Below, piece by piece: positions 1 to 43,753 of a DNA stretch of 64,000 nucleotides (within the stretch, counting starts at the first letter, position 1; each line of letters starts with the position of its first letter). The position numbers were made by a program, and so were the translations under genes. Under the pieces are notes generated by a model. The model worked only from the letters and a program-made list of their open reading frames with translations. It ran no database searches and had not been told where the DNA came from. Origin of the DNA: Oncomelania hupensis (lineage: Eukaryota > Mollusca > Gastropoda > Littorinimorpha > Pomatiopsidae); contig CM072516.1 in NCBI GenBank assembly GCA_036898135.1, positions 63,082,122 through 63,146,121 of the forward strand. Reading direction: 5' to 3'.

Positions 1-99
1 CTGGATCCTGTAAGCAATGAATAACTAACAAATTGTTATGTCGACGGTATCGACGATGACGATGATGATAATGGTAAAACAAAGTTATCTACAACTGAC

Positions 100-31882
<31,783 letters not shown>

Positions 31883-32282
31883 TGATGACGTCTAATCGCT
31901 CACTGTTGGCGTCATCTTGATACAATGCGGTTGGGTCTGGTCTTAATGGTACGCTGACTTTTTCCTGCACAACAAAAATAAAAGTGTGTGATTGCAGAAC
32001 CATAAATTATATAACTATTTTCTGGAACGCAAAGTAAATTCTCGTCAGCCGGCATAAAAGCGTATGAACCATCTCGCAGTCTCCGCTCAGCTTCCAAGAC
32101 TCTCCTCATTGTTCCTGAGCCCCATCAGTGTAAGTCTAAGAGTTATGGCCGGAGGTATTTCAGATACATTGCAACGTTTTGGTGGAATACTCTTCCAGAG
32201 TAGAGTGGGTACCGTGGGTCAAAGTCGTACGTACGGTATTACCGCGGTATTTTTAGGTCGTATCGGTATTTTGTACCGGTAT

Positions 32283-32465
32283 CCTATCCTATCCTATCCT
32301 ATCCTGTCCCGTAACCCGAAGGTCGTAGGGGCACCACAGATGATCGTTTCACCAGCATACTCCATCTTTCTCTGTCCTCAGCAGCCCTGATGGCTTCGCT
32401 CAGTGTCAAACCAGTCCATTCTCGAATGTTGTCCTCCCACCTCTTTTTCGGTCTCCCTCTTCTTC
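32283..32465 (-). mobile_element. RTE-type LINE 3' fragment with 13-bp target duplication
   Basis: 183 bp of RTE 3' end, from the GGATA tail (left) to just inside the Arg-rich C-terminus. Flanked by TTTGTACCGGTAT at 32270-32282 and 32466-32478. Confidence 0.85.
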
Positions 32466-32766
32466 TTTGTACCGGTATACCGCGATTTTAAGTGTTACAA
32501 TCAAAAGGGATATGGCACTGACAGTAGTGACCGACGCAAAAGAAAGATTGTCATACATTTCAAAACAGTTTCAAATAACCACATTTCCATAGAAACTGAA
32601 GCTTTATTATTGCTTGAACGCCTTCAAAACAAATTATGATAAATCACTATTTAAAACATCAGCAAACTTTAAACCACAAAATCAAAATAAAACAAAAACA
32701 TTCAACGGGAAAGGTCTTTAAGAATTTAAGAGTTCAAAAGGATTCGCGACTGGTACCATGCTCAAA

Positions 32767-32826
32767 CACGTGGATACGCTGCTGTTCTTATAAGTTCTTC
32801 TTCAAGAACAGCTGCCTATCCACGTG
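32767..32826. repeat. Inverted repeat (23-bp arms)
   Basis: Arms start CACGTGGATACGCTGCTG and, reversed, CACGTGGATAGGCAGCTG; 21 of 23 positions pair around a 14-base loop. It lies within the hAT-like element. Confidence 0.85.
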
Positions 32827-33447
32827 CTTGGGCTTTAGGCTCGCTCTCTTGGCGGACAAGATGTCGCCTACTGTCGCGTTATGTGTTGTCGAGATTTCCC
32901 AATAAACCGGACCTTGGACACCCGCACCGGTATACCGTCCCGTCGCGTGTCCGAACCTGAATACAGTTACGTATCGGTAAAACCGTCCAGCCCTATTCCA
33001 GAGGGCATAAAGAGGCCAGGTTCTGTGGACGCGTTGTGGAGAAATCTGAACACACGTCTGTTTTCCTTTTTCAAAACTGTATGTTTAATAACCTGATCTG
33101 TGAGCAATCTCTGTGTGTGAGTGCGCGCGCGTGCTTGTGTGTGTGTACATTTCCCTCTGATGCTGTATGTGTGTGTGTGTTTATGTGCGTGCGTGCGTGT
33201 GTGTCTATACTGCGTACTCCCCCCCTCCCACCAGCGTGTAGATATTTTTGCGCTTAAATTATTCATTCATTCATTCAAAAATTTAGTTAGATGGTTTGCG
33301 AAAGCAACCTTGTAAATAGGCAGGCCCGGACTAGGGGGGGAATTCAATGACATGGAGTGCAGTTAAACTTTCGCCATCTTTTCAAACCATTCCCATTTCC
33401 ACTTGTTGATTTCCCCTTCTTCAAAAGGGTCTCCGTGGTTAATAATA

Positions 33448-33633
33448 CGTGAAAAACACACGACTTGACCATGATAGTATAGTGATTATTGGTCATATGC
33501 CGATTGGTCGGCATAGGGCTTCATATGAGAGCATCGCGCGCTAATGCATCAGTCGTAGGTGCGTATGCAACAGGAGCTGGACAGAGATGCTATGTGAAAA
33601 ACACACGACTTGACCATGATAGTATAGTGATTA
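33448..33633 (+). repeat. Direct repeat of about 40 bp, 145 bp apart
   Basis: GTGAAAAACACACGACTTGA followed by CCATGATAGTATAGTGATTA occurs at about 33449 and again at about 33594. The stretch 33004-33970 otherwise shows TG-rich tracts (33110-33205) and no recognisable gene. Confidence 0.85.
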
Positions 33634-34149
33634 TAAACTAACAATGGCGGACAGTGACAAAGGACTGAACTTCATGTGAACCGCCAAACATTCAACATCG
33701 CCTTCGCCCGCTGTAGTCAAGTGATGCTAGTAAGCCTTATTGGGCAGTGAATTCGATGTAACAATAGCGGGCGCGGGCGGCAGTTTTAGTGAGGAAAAAA
33801 AAAAAAGCTGGACACGGACATGGATCGAGACTTGGACTTGGATAGATTGCGTTTTGTGATTTATTTTTTTTCTCTGAGCGATTTTTTTTATCGGACCTCT
33901 ATTTAATTTTCTCGGGAGTGACGGTACCTTTCCTCGGAAAATCGCGGATCCGAGGAGAGTTCCCCAGCCTAAATAATGTTTTGGGTGAAGAACAGGCCGG
34001 ATTTAGGGGTGGATATTCTGTTTCTGATCATATATTTACTTTACACTCTCTTGTAGAATTCTTCCTATCAAAGAAGAAGCGTTTGTACTGTGTCTTTATT
34101 GATTATGAAAAGGCATTTGACTTTGTTAATCATTCTTTGTTATGGCAGT

Positions 34150-34216
34150 AATGATTAAATACATGACATTACATGATTATTGCTTTAGGTCCAGCGAACT
34201 CTTCCGAGCCAAATCA
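34150..34216 (-). mobile_element. Short LINE 3'-end module insertion in RT ORF
   Basis: About 65 bp of the shared module (minus strand GATTTGGCTCGGAAGAGTTC, then GCTGGACCTAAAGCAATAAT) separates NHSLLWQ from KLLNSNVNGN of the host ORF. Imperfect flanking repeats are TAATGATTAAAT and AAATTATTAAAT. Confidence 0.72.
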
Positions 34217-35716
34217 GGACCAAATTATTAAATTCTAATGTAAACGGAAATATACTGCATATAATAAAAGACTTATATAACAAAGCAAAATCACAGGTAC
34301 AGTGGAATGATACTCTTTCTGATTATTTTTCTTGTAAAACAGGTGTCAGACAAGATGAAAACCTGTCTCCGTTATTGTTTGCTGTATTTTTGAATGATTT
34401 AAAAAGTTTCCTTGGTGAAAAACTAATTGGTCTAAGAACTGTTAAGCTTGCAGCATCGGATATTTTTCTCGATGATGACTATATTGAGACTGTATAAAAT
34501 GTTTATTTTGCTATATGCCGATGACACTGTAATTTTTTGTGAATCTTCTGCTGAATTACAGTCTTCTTTAGATGCTTTGCATCAATATTGCACTAAATAC
34601 AAATTAAAAGTCAACGCTGTTAAAACCAAAGTCGTTGTTTTTTTTAAAAAGGCAAAGTAAAAAATCTACCTAATGTATTTTACAATGGTGTTAAATTAGA
34701 TGGGATATATGATTTTCAGTATCTTGGAATTAAAATTATCTATAATAGTAGCTTTAAACCAGCCCAGAAAAATTTATATGATCGTGTCTCTAAAGCTATG
34801 TTTTCTCTTTTAAGAAAAATTAGAAAGCTTATGTTACCACTAGAAATTCAAATTGATCTTTTTGAGAAAACTATTGTTCCTATTTTGTTATATGTCTCAG
34901 AAATACGGTGCCCTCAAATGAGTGACCTTGCCACTAAACTGCAACTGCGTTTTTATAAACTAGTTTTAAAGCTAGATAAGCCTACACCTTCTCAAATGAT
35001 TTTTGGTGAATTAGGGCAGGTTCCTCTGGAGTTGCAGGCAAAGCAAATAATGTTAAATTTTTGGTATAAGCTTGCCCACCCTGATAACAATAACAAATTG
35101 TCCAGCGTTATGTAGACTTTTTTGTTTCATCTTGATTTGCATAAAGGTTATAAATCTTCATTCCTCGATTCTGTGCGGAAAGAGTTAAATAATCTAGGAC
35201 TTGGTAATCTTTGGTTTAATCAGGGGCTATCCAATATTTTGCCTTCTGCTTCAGTTTTTAAGTGTACAATTAAACAACGCCTACATGATAAATTTATTCA
35301 AGGCTGGTTGGAGGAAATAAACAATAATGAAATTACTATAATTATCGAATGTTTAAGCTACATTTTGAATTTGAAAAATATTTGCATGTTCTACCAACAA
35401 ATCTTGCAATATCTGTTCTAAAGTTTAGGATACTTAACCACAGAATGCCAGTGCACAGAGGCAGATATTTTAACATTCCTAGACACGAACGTGTATGTCA
35501 AAAATGTAATAGTGGCGATCTTGGTGCCGAGTTTCATTATTTAGTTTTGGGTTCACATTTTTGTAACTCAAGAAGAGAATTATTAAAATCATATTATTAT
35601 AGATACCCCAATGCCATCAAATTTCAAGAATTATTGTCATCTAATAAAAAGTCAGTATTACTAAAGCTTGTAAGGCTAATGAAATTAATTATTAAACAAT
35701 TGTGACGTTGTTATCC

Positions 35717-37224
35717 TGTGACGGGGGTTTTATTGTTGCTGGGCTCTGCACAATGGACTGCTATTACCTCCTCGTCTTAGTCGGTGGGCATCGCTAGTAA
35801 TCTCCCTTTGACTTCACTTAATACATTTATTTGTTTAGCTCGGTCTGTGTTAAGGCTGGGGTACAGAGATAGATACAAAAATGGTAAAAGATCACTGTCA
35901 CACTAGCTTTCACACGGCTATGAATCATATGTAGTCCAGCCACTTGATAACAGTAAAAATCACACATTTATTTCCTCTACTCTATACACGATATTCGAAG
36001 TACGAATCTAACTTAAAAGTTCAATTGACAATGCGAATGATTCGCTCGCTGATAATCTAGGCAGCTACTTTTTCTTCATCGGGCACTGGCTACTGTCTGC
36101 CGTAAGGGTCAGCGTTCTTGAAGAGTTTACTATTGTGGTCCTGTTTATACAGAGTTTTAGTGCATGGTTTCTTGTTGCACTTAACTGTGGGGTTGAAGCG
36201 CTGCATTGAGGTCGCTTCTATGACACGCTGTGTTGTCGTTGCTTGTGTCCGACGGGTGGGCTATCTGCGTACAGTGCTGTAGATGCCTCGGCAGCCAACT
36301 CTACGAGTCGACGTGGTTGTTGTCGTTTGCTGAGTTGGGCTCACGATATACCGCCTGCTCGTCTGTAACATATGAGACGAAATTCTGCACAACCCTGTAT
36401 AATAGGTCTGTGCAGAGCGTCTCACTGAAAGCCAAAGTAGCCCTCAGTGATAGCTCCACATCTCTATACATAAGCGACGAACATTCTGCTAAGTCCGTGG
36501 TCCACTGGAATCTCCACTCTAATTTTCTATACATATATAAATATAAATCGTGGCTAACTATACACATAAAGAACTAATAATATTATAAACATTCTCGGGT
36601 ACAGCCACTGGTCTGCAAGCATACATATAGGTTAAACAACAGTGGTTCCGTACATCTTTCAACATGGCGTCGGCCGGTCATGCTTGCCTCGTGGTCGGAT
36701 TCTTCCACGTGGTCACGCAACATCGGACTAACAATTCATTCTATGCATAGCAAATTTCACAAACATAATTCAACAATAATATAAATACATCATGATGAAA
36801 CAGAAGTATGTTCATTTACCTGTTTGACAATGTCAGGCCGTGGCTACTTGATTGAATTCGAATGTTCAACAAGCACTGCTTCCCTGGTCTATCAGTGGAG
36901 AGATTTCTGCTAGGAAGTAGCTGTGTACTGCCTTAAGCTTTCAACACAAATGACCCTCTACCTAGCCTTTGCCTACCCAGTCAGAACTGGTTCTACCCAC
37001 CGGTGCTGTGTTCGGATTGGCTGAAGAAATCTGAGTGGCAGTATAATTCAAAGCCTTCTACCGTCAGCTGCGATGATGTCACTAGCTATGCGGGCGTCAG
37101 GCTACAACTGTTACGTATGATCACTTCTGTCGTCTGCTAGAGACTAACAGTAACCTTCTAAGTCTAACTGACTAAACAGGGCAAAATCTCAAAGTGTGCA
37201 GGGTAAACAGGTCCTCTTGTTACA
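35717..37224. mobile_element. Solo LTR, 1508 bp
   Basis: Begins TGTGACGGGGGT, ends CTTGTTACA, and is flanked by the 5-bp duplication TATCC at 35712-35716 and 37225-37229. A diverged relative is at 56289-57692. It carries no retroviral-type ORF. Confidence 0.8.
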
Positions 37225-37375
37225 TATCCCATGTCAAAAATTAATTATTAAATAATTGTAACGTTGTTATCCCATGTCAAAAATTAATTGTTAAACAATT
37301 GTAACGTTGCTATCCCATGTCAAAAATTAATTATTAAACAATTGTAACGTGTTATCTCATGTCAAAAATTAATCT
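37225..37375 (+). repeat. 45-bp minisatellite in LINE 3' end
   Basis: Three and a half units of about 45 bp (TATCCCATGTCAAAAATTAA ... ACAATTGTAACGTTG). The last unit half overlaps the end of the LINE ORF upstream of the solo LTR (ATTAATTATTAAACAATTGT at 35680-35702), so the array was split by the LTR insertion. Confidence 0.85.
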
Positions 37376-37693
37376 AGTTATGATATTTACAGGTTGTGTG
37401 TAACAAAAACAATTTCAGTAGTTTGTCATTGATGTGTTTAGATTGAATTGTATTGTTAGTTATCATTCCTAGTTGCTATCCCCAATAAATTTCTTTTTTC
37501 TTCTTTTCCCCTCTCCACCCTTCTGCAATCCCTTTGTGTACATAAATAGTTTTAATTTAAAAAATTTAAAATGTTATGTAATTAATTATTTTGCATGTTT
37601 GTGTATATCATTTTAACGATGTCCATTTGCCCTTAATGGTGTTTTTTGGGGGAATAAACTTGCCTTGCCTTGCCTTACTTGCCTTGCCTTCAG

Positions 37694-38104
37694 CCCCGAT
37701 GTTTAAATCTTGATATGTATAACTGGAATTCTTTTATCCACGCAACCTATTCACTCAGCAACAAGGCAGAAGTCGTCATATAAAGATTTTGGAACGTTAT
37801 TCAGCAAACATCAACAACTGCATACACGATCGCTTTCCAAAATCACTTTTACAAGCAGACAGTACATTACTAGCTTCCCTGCGATCGAGAGAAACTTTGA
37901 ACATTCCAGAATGACGCAGTAACATCCAATCAAAATAAAACTGGTCATCGGAACTACGCACTGTCGTAAGTCATTGAATATTCTTTAGTTTAGAAGAATT
38001 GTTTAGCTATTACGAGATACATCTAAAAGCTTAAATCAATAATAAACAAGTAATTTCAAAAAATTCTCAACAATATCGACTGACGAAAATTATTAACAGT
38101 ATAT
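37694..38104 (-). mobile_element. LTR-like repeat, partial copy
   Basis: The reverse complement matches 47525-48115 (CCTTGTTGCTGAGTGAA, GGAAAGCGATC, TTTTATTTTGATTGG). It runs from AGCCCCGATGTTTAAA to the start of an RTE fragment. Confidence 0.55.
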
Positions 38105-38612
38105 ATACAAGCTTCAAGACCATCAGTCTACATTTCAAGGTAAGACGGCTGCGCTCCCTTGTCATCTCCATCTTCCTATGCGCTTGCAAAACATGGACCC
38201 TCACAGCAGATCTACAACGAAGAATACAAAGCATGGAGATGAGGTGCTACAGAAGACTTCTGGGCATTTCCTGTGCCCAGCACATCACCAACGACGAAGT
38301 CCGACAAACCATCACACAAGCCATTGGACAACACGATGACCCGCTCACAGAGGTGAAAAACGGAAACTCCGATGGTATGGCCATGTCACCAAATTATTAG
38401 GCCTTTCAAAGACCATCCTGCAAGGCACAGTGCAAGGAGAAAGAAGAAGAGGGAGACCGAAAAAAATGTGGGGAGGACAACATTCGAGAATGGACTGGCT
38501 TGACACTGAACGAAGCCATCAGGGTTGCTGAGGACAGAGAAAGATGGAGTACGCTGGTTAAACGATCATCTGGGGTGCCACAACGACCTTCGAGTTACGG
38601 GATGGGATAGGA
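38105..38612 (+). pseudogene. RTE-type LINE, 3' fragment
   Basis: Covers SLHSKVRLLRSL through the GGATA tail, with frameshifts in the KKRKLRWYG and RWEDNI regions. Confidence 0.85.
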
Positions 38613-39550
38613 TAGGACAAAGCTTATTTTGTATGTTTCTTTGTTTGTTTTGCGTAGTCCTGCATAGACCTTGCATAGTCCTGCAATAATATATACAAAT
38701 AGATAAACACATAATTCACACCTCCGCATTCTGTTAATTTTTGTAGCTATGTTATTTTTAATGGTTGCAGTTCAACTTTAAGTTTGTTGCATTTGATCGT
38801 ATGTTTTGAATTTTCATGCGTGAGAATGAAGTGGTCTAAAATTACACGTACACGAAGAGACCTTTAAATAAAATATGAATATATTGAACTGAAACTGACT
38901 TTTTCCTCAACGATCAAGTCTTTCATGTGCAGTGCACATATTGTAATAGAACAAATGAACGTTGGCGCTTATAAAACAGAATAATAAAAAATGTGTTAAG
39001 TTACCAAAGATTTTCTCTCCACACCTCACAACAGCTATTGAGATGTAAATGAGTTATATTGGAGTGTGTTCACTTTTTCTCCAGTCCTTTCAGTTCTGAA
39101 ACGACTGTTGAGAAGATTGTTTTGTATAGTGTCCCCTCTTTTTCTTAAAGTGATACTGAGGTCATTTTTCCTTCAACTGTTCCACTAAATAGTATGATCA
39201 TAGAAAAGTGTATTAATCTTTAGTAATGAGGTGGAAGATCTCCGATGGACGTGTACGCAGTTTAAAAAGTCATCGGGGTCCCTAATAACGTCATAACAGC
39301 ATAGGGTTATTTCTAAGACAGTGATTGAGCGTCAACTCAGACTACCGGCACAACTTGTTTTCCCCGTTTAATCGCAAGTAACGTATTGGGGTTCGTTGGT
39401 CCCACTTCGCTACAATTGGTTGGCCTGTGTAAGTACTCTAAGGGAGATAAACCATTTACTGTTATAGCAGTCAACCATTTGAAAGCTCAGAAACGACGTT
39501 TAATAAATAAATAAACAAATAAATAAACGAATAAATAAATAAATAAATAA

Positions 39551-39618
<68 letters not shown>

Positions 39619-39622
39619 GATG

Positions 39623-39653
<31 letters not shown>

Positions 39654-40111
39654 TCAAACAACAAAAATATACATATTTTTTAGTCTAAAAGGTATTACAG
39701 TCTCACTAAAATTGAATTTTCAATTACAAGAATGTTCAAAATTTGCTTGAAAAAACATTCTTCTACACTGTTGGTGGTTGACTGTTGTCCTGCTCGCATC
39801 TTCATTGTCTTTGCATCTGTGTGTCTATTTGCTGCTATGCTGCTTTCCCCTCAAGTTTGCCACCCTTCAATTCAGAAATTATGCTCCAACTTGAAAAAGA
39901 AGTACGGCGTGACCAACATTTTTGTTTGAATTTTTATGCATTCTAGGTGTGTTTGCTTTAAAATAAACCTCATTTCAGCAAATTATATCCACTTTGATTT
40001 CAACGTAAGCCTACCTAACCTCCTTAAAGGAAGAGAATTCGCTATTACACGTTCTGAACGGAATTGAGTTTTGTATTAAAGTTCAAATTTACCAAATATT
40101 AAGCAAAACAA

Positions 40112-40150
<39 letters not shown>

Positions 40151-40432
40151 AAACTGTAGCAAATATCCATCCCTTAGCGTGAATTAGACATTTTATAAAA
40201 AATGTTTCACAATTATTTTGAAATAGTCCTCAGGTTCGCTTTAACATGGTGGTCGCATAGCTGGCAAAGCTATGAGTGAATAGCTGCAAGACAGATCTAT
40301 AGGACCTAATGCTACTGGCCTATTAAAAGTCTTATTCTCTATGTCTCTTTGTCTCTGTCTGCCTCTGTCTCTCCGTCTCTTTCTGTCTGTCTCTGCCTTT
40401 CTGTTTGTCTCTGTCTGTCTGTCTCCCTCCCT

Positions 40433-40487
<55 letters not shown>

Positions 40488-40870
40488 ATGAAACTGCAAT
40501 GTCGTTGCAATGGAATCATTAATAGTTTTACGCCAGCGTTTGATAAATCCCTGTATGAAATGACCATGCGGTTAAGAGTTTGACCTACCCTACGAGTCCT
40601 ATCAAACGTGTGCTATCGAATTTAACACGAATTGAACAACGTTTTAGAGATCTGGGGTTTGTTACATGCATATCGTCCCATTGCAATGGTTTGAACCAAT
40701 ATTAACAACATGAGATTTTGTTTAAGTATGTTATTTTGTATCATGTCTTAATTATTTTAATTGTGTCCAATATCACTGTGATGAAGACAACAATTTTTGT
40801 GTAGAATTATTTCACGCCACACCTATCTACGAATTCTCCACCATAAAACCATAAAAGGACTGTTGTGTGG
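38613..40870. other. No gene recognised; microsatellites
   Basis: AAAT and AAT runs with a CAA run at 39500-39655, AAAT at 40108-40151, and CT/GTCT at 40345-40485. An ORF at 39732-39929 (with a hydrophobic stretch IFIVFASVCLFAAMLL) has no recognisable family or splice context. Confidence 0.6.
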
Positions 40871-40875
40871 GTTTT

Positions 40876-41094
40876 CCTATCCTATTCTATCCTATCCTAT
40901 CCCGTAACTCAAAGATCGTTGGGGCACCACAGATGATCGTTTAACCAGCGTACTCGATCTTTCTGTTCTCAGCAACCAGGATGGCTTCGCTCAGAGTCAA
41001 ACCAGTCCATTCTCGAATGTTGTCCTCCCACCTCTTTTTCTGTCTCCCACTTCTTCTGCCTCCTTGCCCCGTGCCTTGCATGATGGTTTTTGCA
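40876..41094 (-). pseudogene. RTE-type LINE, 3' fragment
   Basis: About 220 bp from the GGATA tail (CCTATCCTATTCTATCC on plus) to the LAKTI...GRRRG region. Confidence 0.85.
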
Positions 41095-41111
41095 TCTACC
41101 TAACAATGACT

Positions 41112-41432
41112 GCTTCGGATGAGAATATAAACCGAGGTCTAGTTAGCGCAAGCACGCATTGTTTCGCACGGATTTTAAAGATCCTGATGCCCATATCCTA
41201 GGGGGATGAGTGTGAGCTACACAAAATACACCCAGCACGCACTAGGTCCCTTCTCCCCATCCCCGGTCGCCCAGGATTGTGCAGAGTGGTCTGGGCGTCA
41301 GGCCTGAGGCAGCAAGTGGGCGTTTCGGAGGCTTGAGTTAGATCCTGTATTGGTCAGCGCCTTGAGCAGCCCTTTAGCTGTAAAAGCGCTATGTAAAAAC
41401 TATTAAAGAAAATAAATAAATAAATAAATAAA
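41112..41432 (+). mobile_element. SINE-like family A, second copy
   Basis: CTTCGGATGAGAATATAAAC to AAAAGCGCTATGTAAAAACT plus an AAAT tail. It matches 3021-3329 over its length, including CACTAGGTCCCTTCTCCCCA. Confidence 0.6.
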
Positions 41433-42173
41433 TGATAAGGAACTAAGTCATTGCCGTATGATGTGATTGTACTTGCTGGAAATGTAAAATAAACAATTTG
41501 AGCTACGCCCTACAGCCCTGTAATAATGAATGGGTTAGAAATAACGTTAAAGCATTAACACACACATCTAATAGAAAATGAAAAGAAAAAAATCAATAGC
41601 TCCAGAAGCGTGTCTGTTTTCATTCAGCACCCCTTTCTCTCCCTTCCCTCCTCCCTCCCCCACCTCATCCTCCCCCTATCATCATGTACCCTTCCCTTCT
41701 CATGCGTTTAACTCCTCTTTCACTGTTTCTGAATTAGTATTATTTTATTGTATTTATTTATTTATTTATTTATTAACTTTTTTTCATTATATTTGTTACC
41801 TTGTACACTATATGTTGCATTTGCATGACTTTTAATCTTAAACTCTACTCAAGTTATTTTAAAACTTCCAATGCTTTTAATATTTTGACTATCACTCACC
41901 TATTATTATTACTATTGCATCTGTTTCTTGCCTCCTTTCTAGATATTATTTCTTTCTTTCTTGGAGTTGTGTTGGGAAGTATTGTTTTGTTGTCTGTTGT
42001 GTATTGTCCGCCCGATGAAGATCTTAGCTCCAATGTGCATTGTATCGTTTTGTCTTGTCTTTGTCAACATGAGCATTCCTTGGCTTTTATGTAGACATTT
42101 GTTTCTCATAATTGTAATTTTTTTGAATGCAGGCAGTCCTCTGTTTTGTCCCAATAGCTCCAGAGCTTTACAG

Positions 42174-42355
42174 CTCTGGACCTAACAAATGAGATCAACC
42201 TTTACAAGGCTGTGGTGATGTCAAAGGGCTGTGAAGAGCGATGTTCAATCCTTGTGAGGAATCTCCTGTACAACACCAAGAGCATTCGTTTCTGGATTGA
42301 TACATGGGCGGCACAAGTGGACATCACCATCATATTTAGACCTACAAGAAAGTGA
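42174..42355 (+). CDS. Exon-like ORF, terminal exon of unknown gene (possibly glycosyltransferase-like)
   Basis: Preceded by an acceptor-like TTTACAG; the frame from 42176 encodes LDLTNEINLYKAVVMSKGCE, ERCSILVRNLLYNTKSIRFW and ends IIFRPTRK with TGA at 42353-42355. The pattern of a short strand, a Cys, LvrnlLyn and irF resembles the N-terminal fold of GT8/LARGE-type glycosyltransferases, but the match is weak and the frame ends where such a domain would continue. It could be an exon remnant or a coincidental ORF. No partner exons were found. Confidence 0.3.
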
Positions 42356-42565
42356 TTATTTATTTCTATATTTTATTTATTTATGTTAGGTGTTATTTAT
42401 GTATTTATGTACTTATTTTAAAATTTATTTATGTAGTTTATATTTACAATAGTGCTAATCGCAAAATATGAGTGAGATGCAGTAACTGATTAACTACCAC
42501 AAACGAACTGTTAATTGACTGATTGCATGAGAAAGACGCAATGTTTGATAACTGCCTGAAGTAGA

Positions 42566-42950
42566 AGTAAATGATTAACCATATTTTGAGTAACTAGAAG
42601 TAAATGGTTAACCATATTTTGAGTAACTAGAAGTAAATGATTACCCATATTTTGAGGAACTAGAAGTAAATAAGTGGCCAGTGTTGTACACTTGAAAGAG
42701 ATTTTAAATAAACCAAAAATGTATGTTCTTACCTTAAGAGTTACGAGTTGTTGGTTTTTTTTCTTTTAGAGAAGTAAATAATAATCCACGTTTTGAGTAA
42801 CTAGAAATAAATGACTGTTCACATTTTGAGTATACCTAGAAGTAAATAATTGTTCACATTTTGAGTAACTAGAAGTAAATAATTGTTCACATTTTGAGTA
42901 ACTAGAAGTAAATGATTGTTCACATTTTGATTAACTAGAAGTAAAAAATG
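42566..42950 (+). repeat. 33-bp minisatellite, two blocks
   Basis: Units of AACTAGAAGTAAATGATT plus a variable CCATATTTTGAGT or GTTCACATTTTGAGT. Three units at 42566-42672, a 100-bp interruption, then five units at 42772-42950 of the variant type. Confidence 0.88.
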
Positions 42951-43729
42951 GCAAACCTGTAGCCTAAGGCGCTATACAGCCAGTCTGGGTTGAGTGTACA
43001 GTCATGTGACGTACACGGGGTTTTCTTTTCACTCTGCCTACTACTGGTCCTAAGCTCTTGTCAATGTTGTATTCAAATCGGTTTATTTGTGAATGAAGGG
43101 GTACGCAGGTAAAATAGGGGTGCGAAAAATCCTGTTCTTTATCATCCCTTCCCCCTCCATCCATATTTTCTATCACTCAGCTGTCTTTGTACTAAACAAC
43201 TTTTAATAAAGGTAAATATCAACATCATTATTTATTTTAAATTTTATATTGTTTTAGTAACTTATTATAATTTTTTTCCTCGGTTTTTTGGTAGAACAAA
43301 TGTTGATTTGTATATGCAGAAAGAGAGAGAGAGTGCACATAAATCTCCTTGTGAATGGTTATGGGGACAGTACAGTTGTCTGTACACCCTTCCCACAACC
43401 AGTTGTCCAACAGAAAAATTATATATTTTCCCTACTCATCCATACCCTACGCATCCATACCCGTCCCCTCCCTCCATAAAGTTACATCAACATTCACACC
43501 ATGCCTGAACACTATTATAAAACAAACTACAACTCATTATTTAGTTTCCAGAAATAAAAAGTTGAAGAGAAATTAAAATGCCGGCACTAATAATTGAAAA
43601 AAAACACATAAAAAGGGACAATAAAGCATAAAAAATAATAATAAAATAATAATAATACTAAAACATCAACAACAGGTTGTTTTTTTTTAAAAGGGTGGTG
43701 TTATGGGGACCGGTAGTGGGAGTGGGGAC

Positions 43730-43753
43730 GGGGGGGGGGGGGGGGGGGGGGGG
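43730..43753 (+). repeat. Poly-G run (24 bases)
   Basis: Uninterrupted G run after a G-rich lead (GGACCGGTAGTGGGAGTGGG), a potential quadruplex. Stretch 42960-44740 has no other recognised feature. Confidence 0.85.

Larger units (their letters stand above)
32201..32995. mobile_element. hAT-like element with nested RTE fragment and hairpin
   Basis: The 8-bp target duplication TTCCAGAG at 32193-32200 and 32996-33003 flanks a 795-bp insertion. Its ends TAGAGTGGGTACCGT and, reversed, TAGGGCTGGACGGT are imperfect inverted repeats of hAT style. The subterminal regions repeat GTACCGGTATACCG-like motifs. No transposase. It contains an RTE fragment (32283-32465) and a long inverted repeat (32767-32826). 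Confidence 0.72.
33973..37691 (+). pseudogene. Decayed non-LTR LINE (jockey/CR1-like) with CTTGC tail
   Basis: 5'-truncated in RT: LGEEQAGFRGGYSVSDHIFT, VFIDYEKAFDFVNHSLLWQ, LLYADDTVIFCESS, LKVNAVKTKVVVF (34560-34660), FQYLGIKI, SLLRKIRKLMLPLEIQIDLF, and a C-terminal finger-like region (RHERVCQKCNSGDLGAEFHY) ending KLIIKQL near 35703. Several frameshifts and stops. Inside it are a short module insertion (34150-34216) and a solo LTR (35717-37224). The 3' UTR ends AATAAACTTGCCTTGCCTTG at 37655-37691. Confidence 0.8.

Noticed and set aside
37225..37375. Regularly spaced repeats that could suggest a CRISPR array
   Set aside because: The units are contiguous with no unique spacers; it is a minisatellite in a eukaryotic LINE.
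39732..39929. 65-codon ORF with a hydrophobic stretch and a downstream AATAAA-like signal
   Set aside because: No recognisable family, no clear splice acceptor, and such short ORFs are expected by chance in 64 kb.
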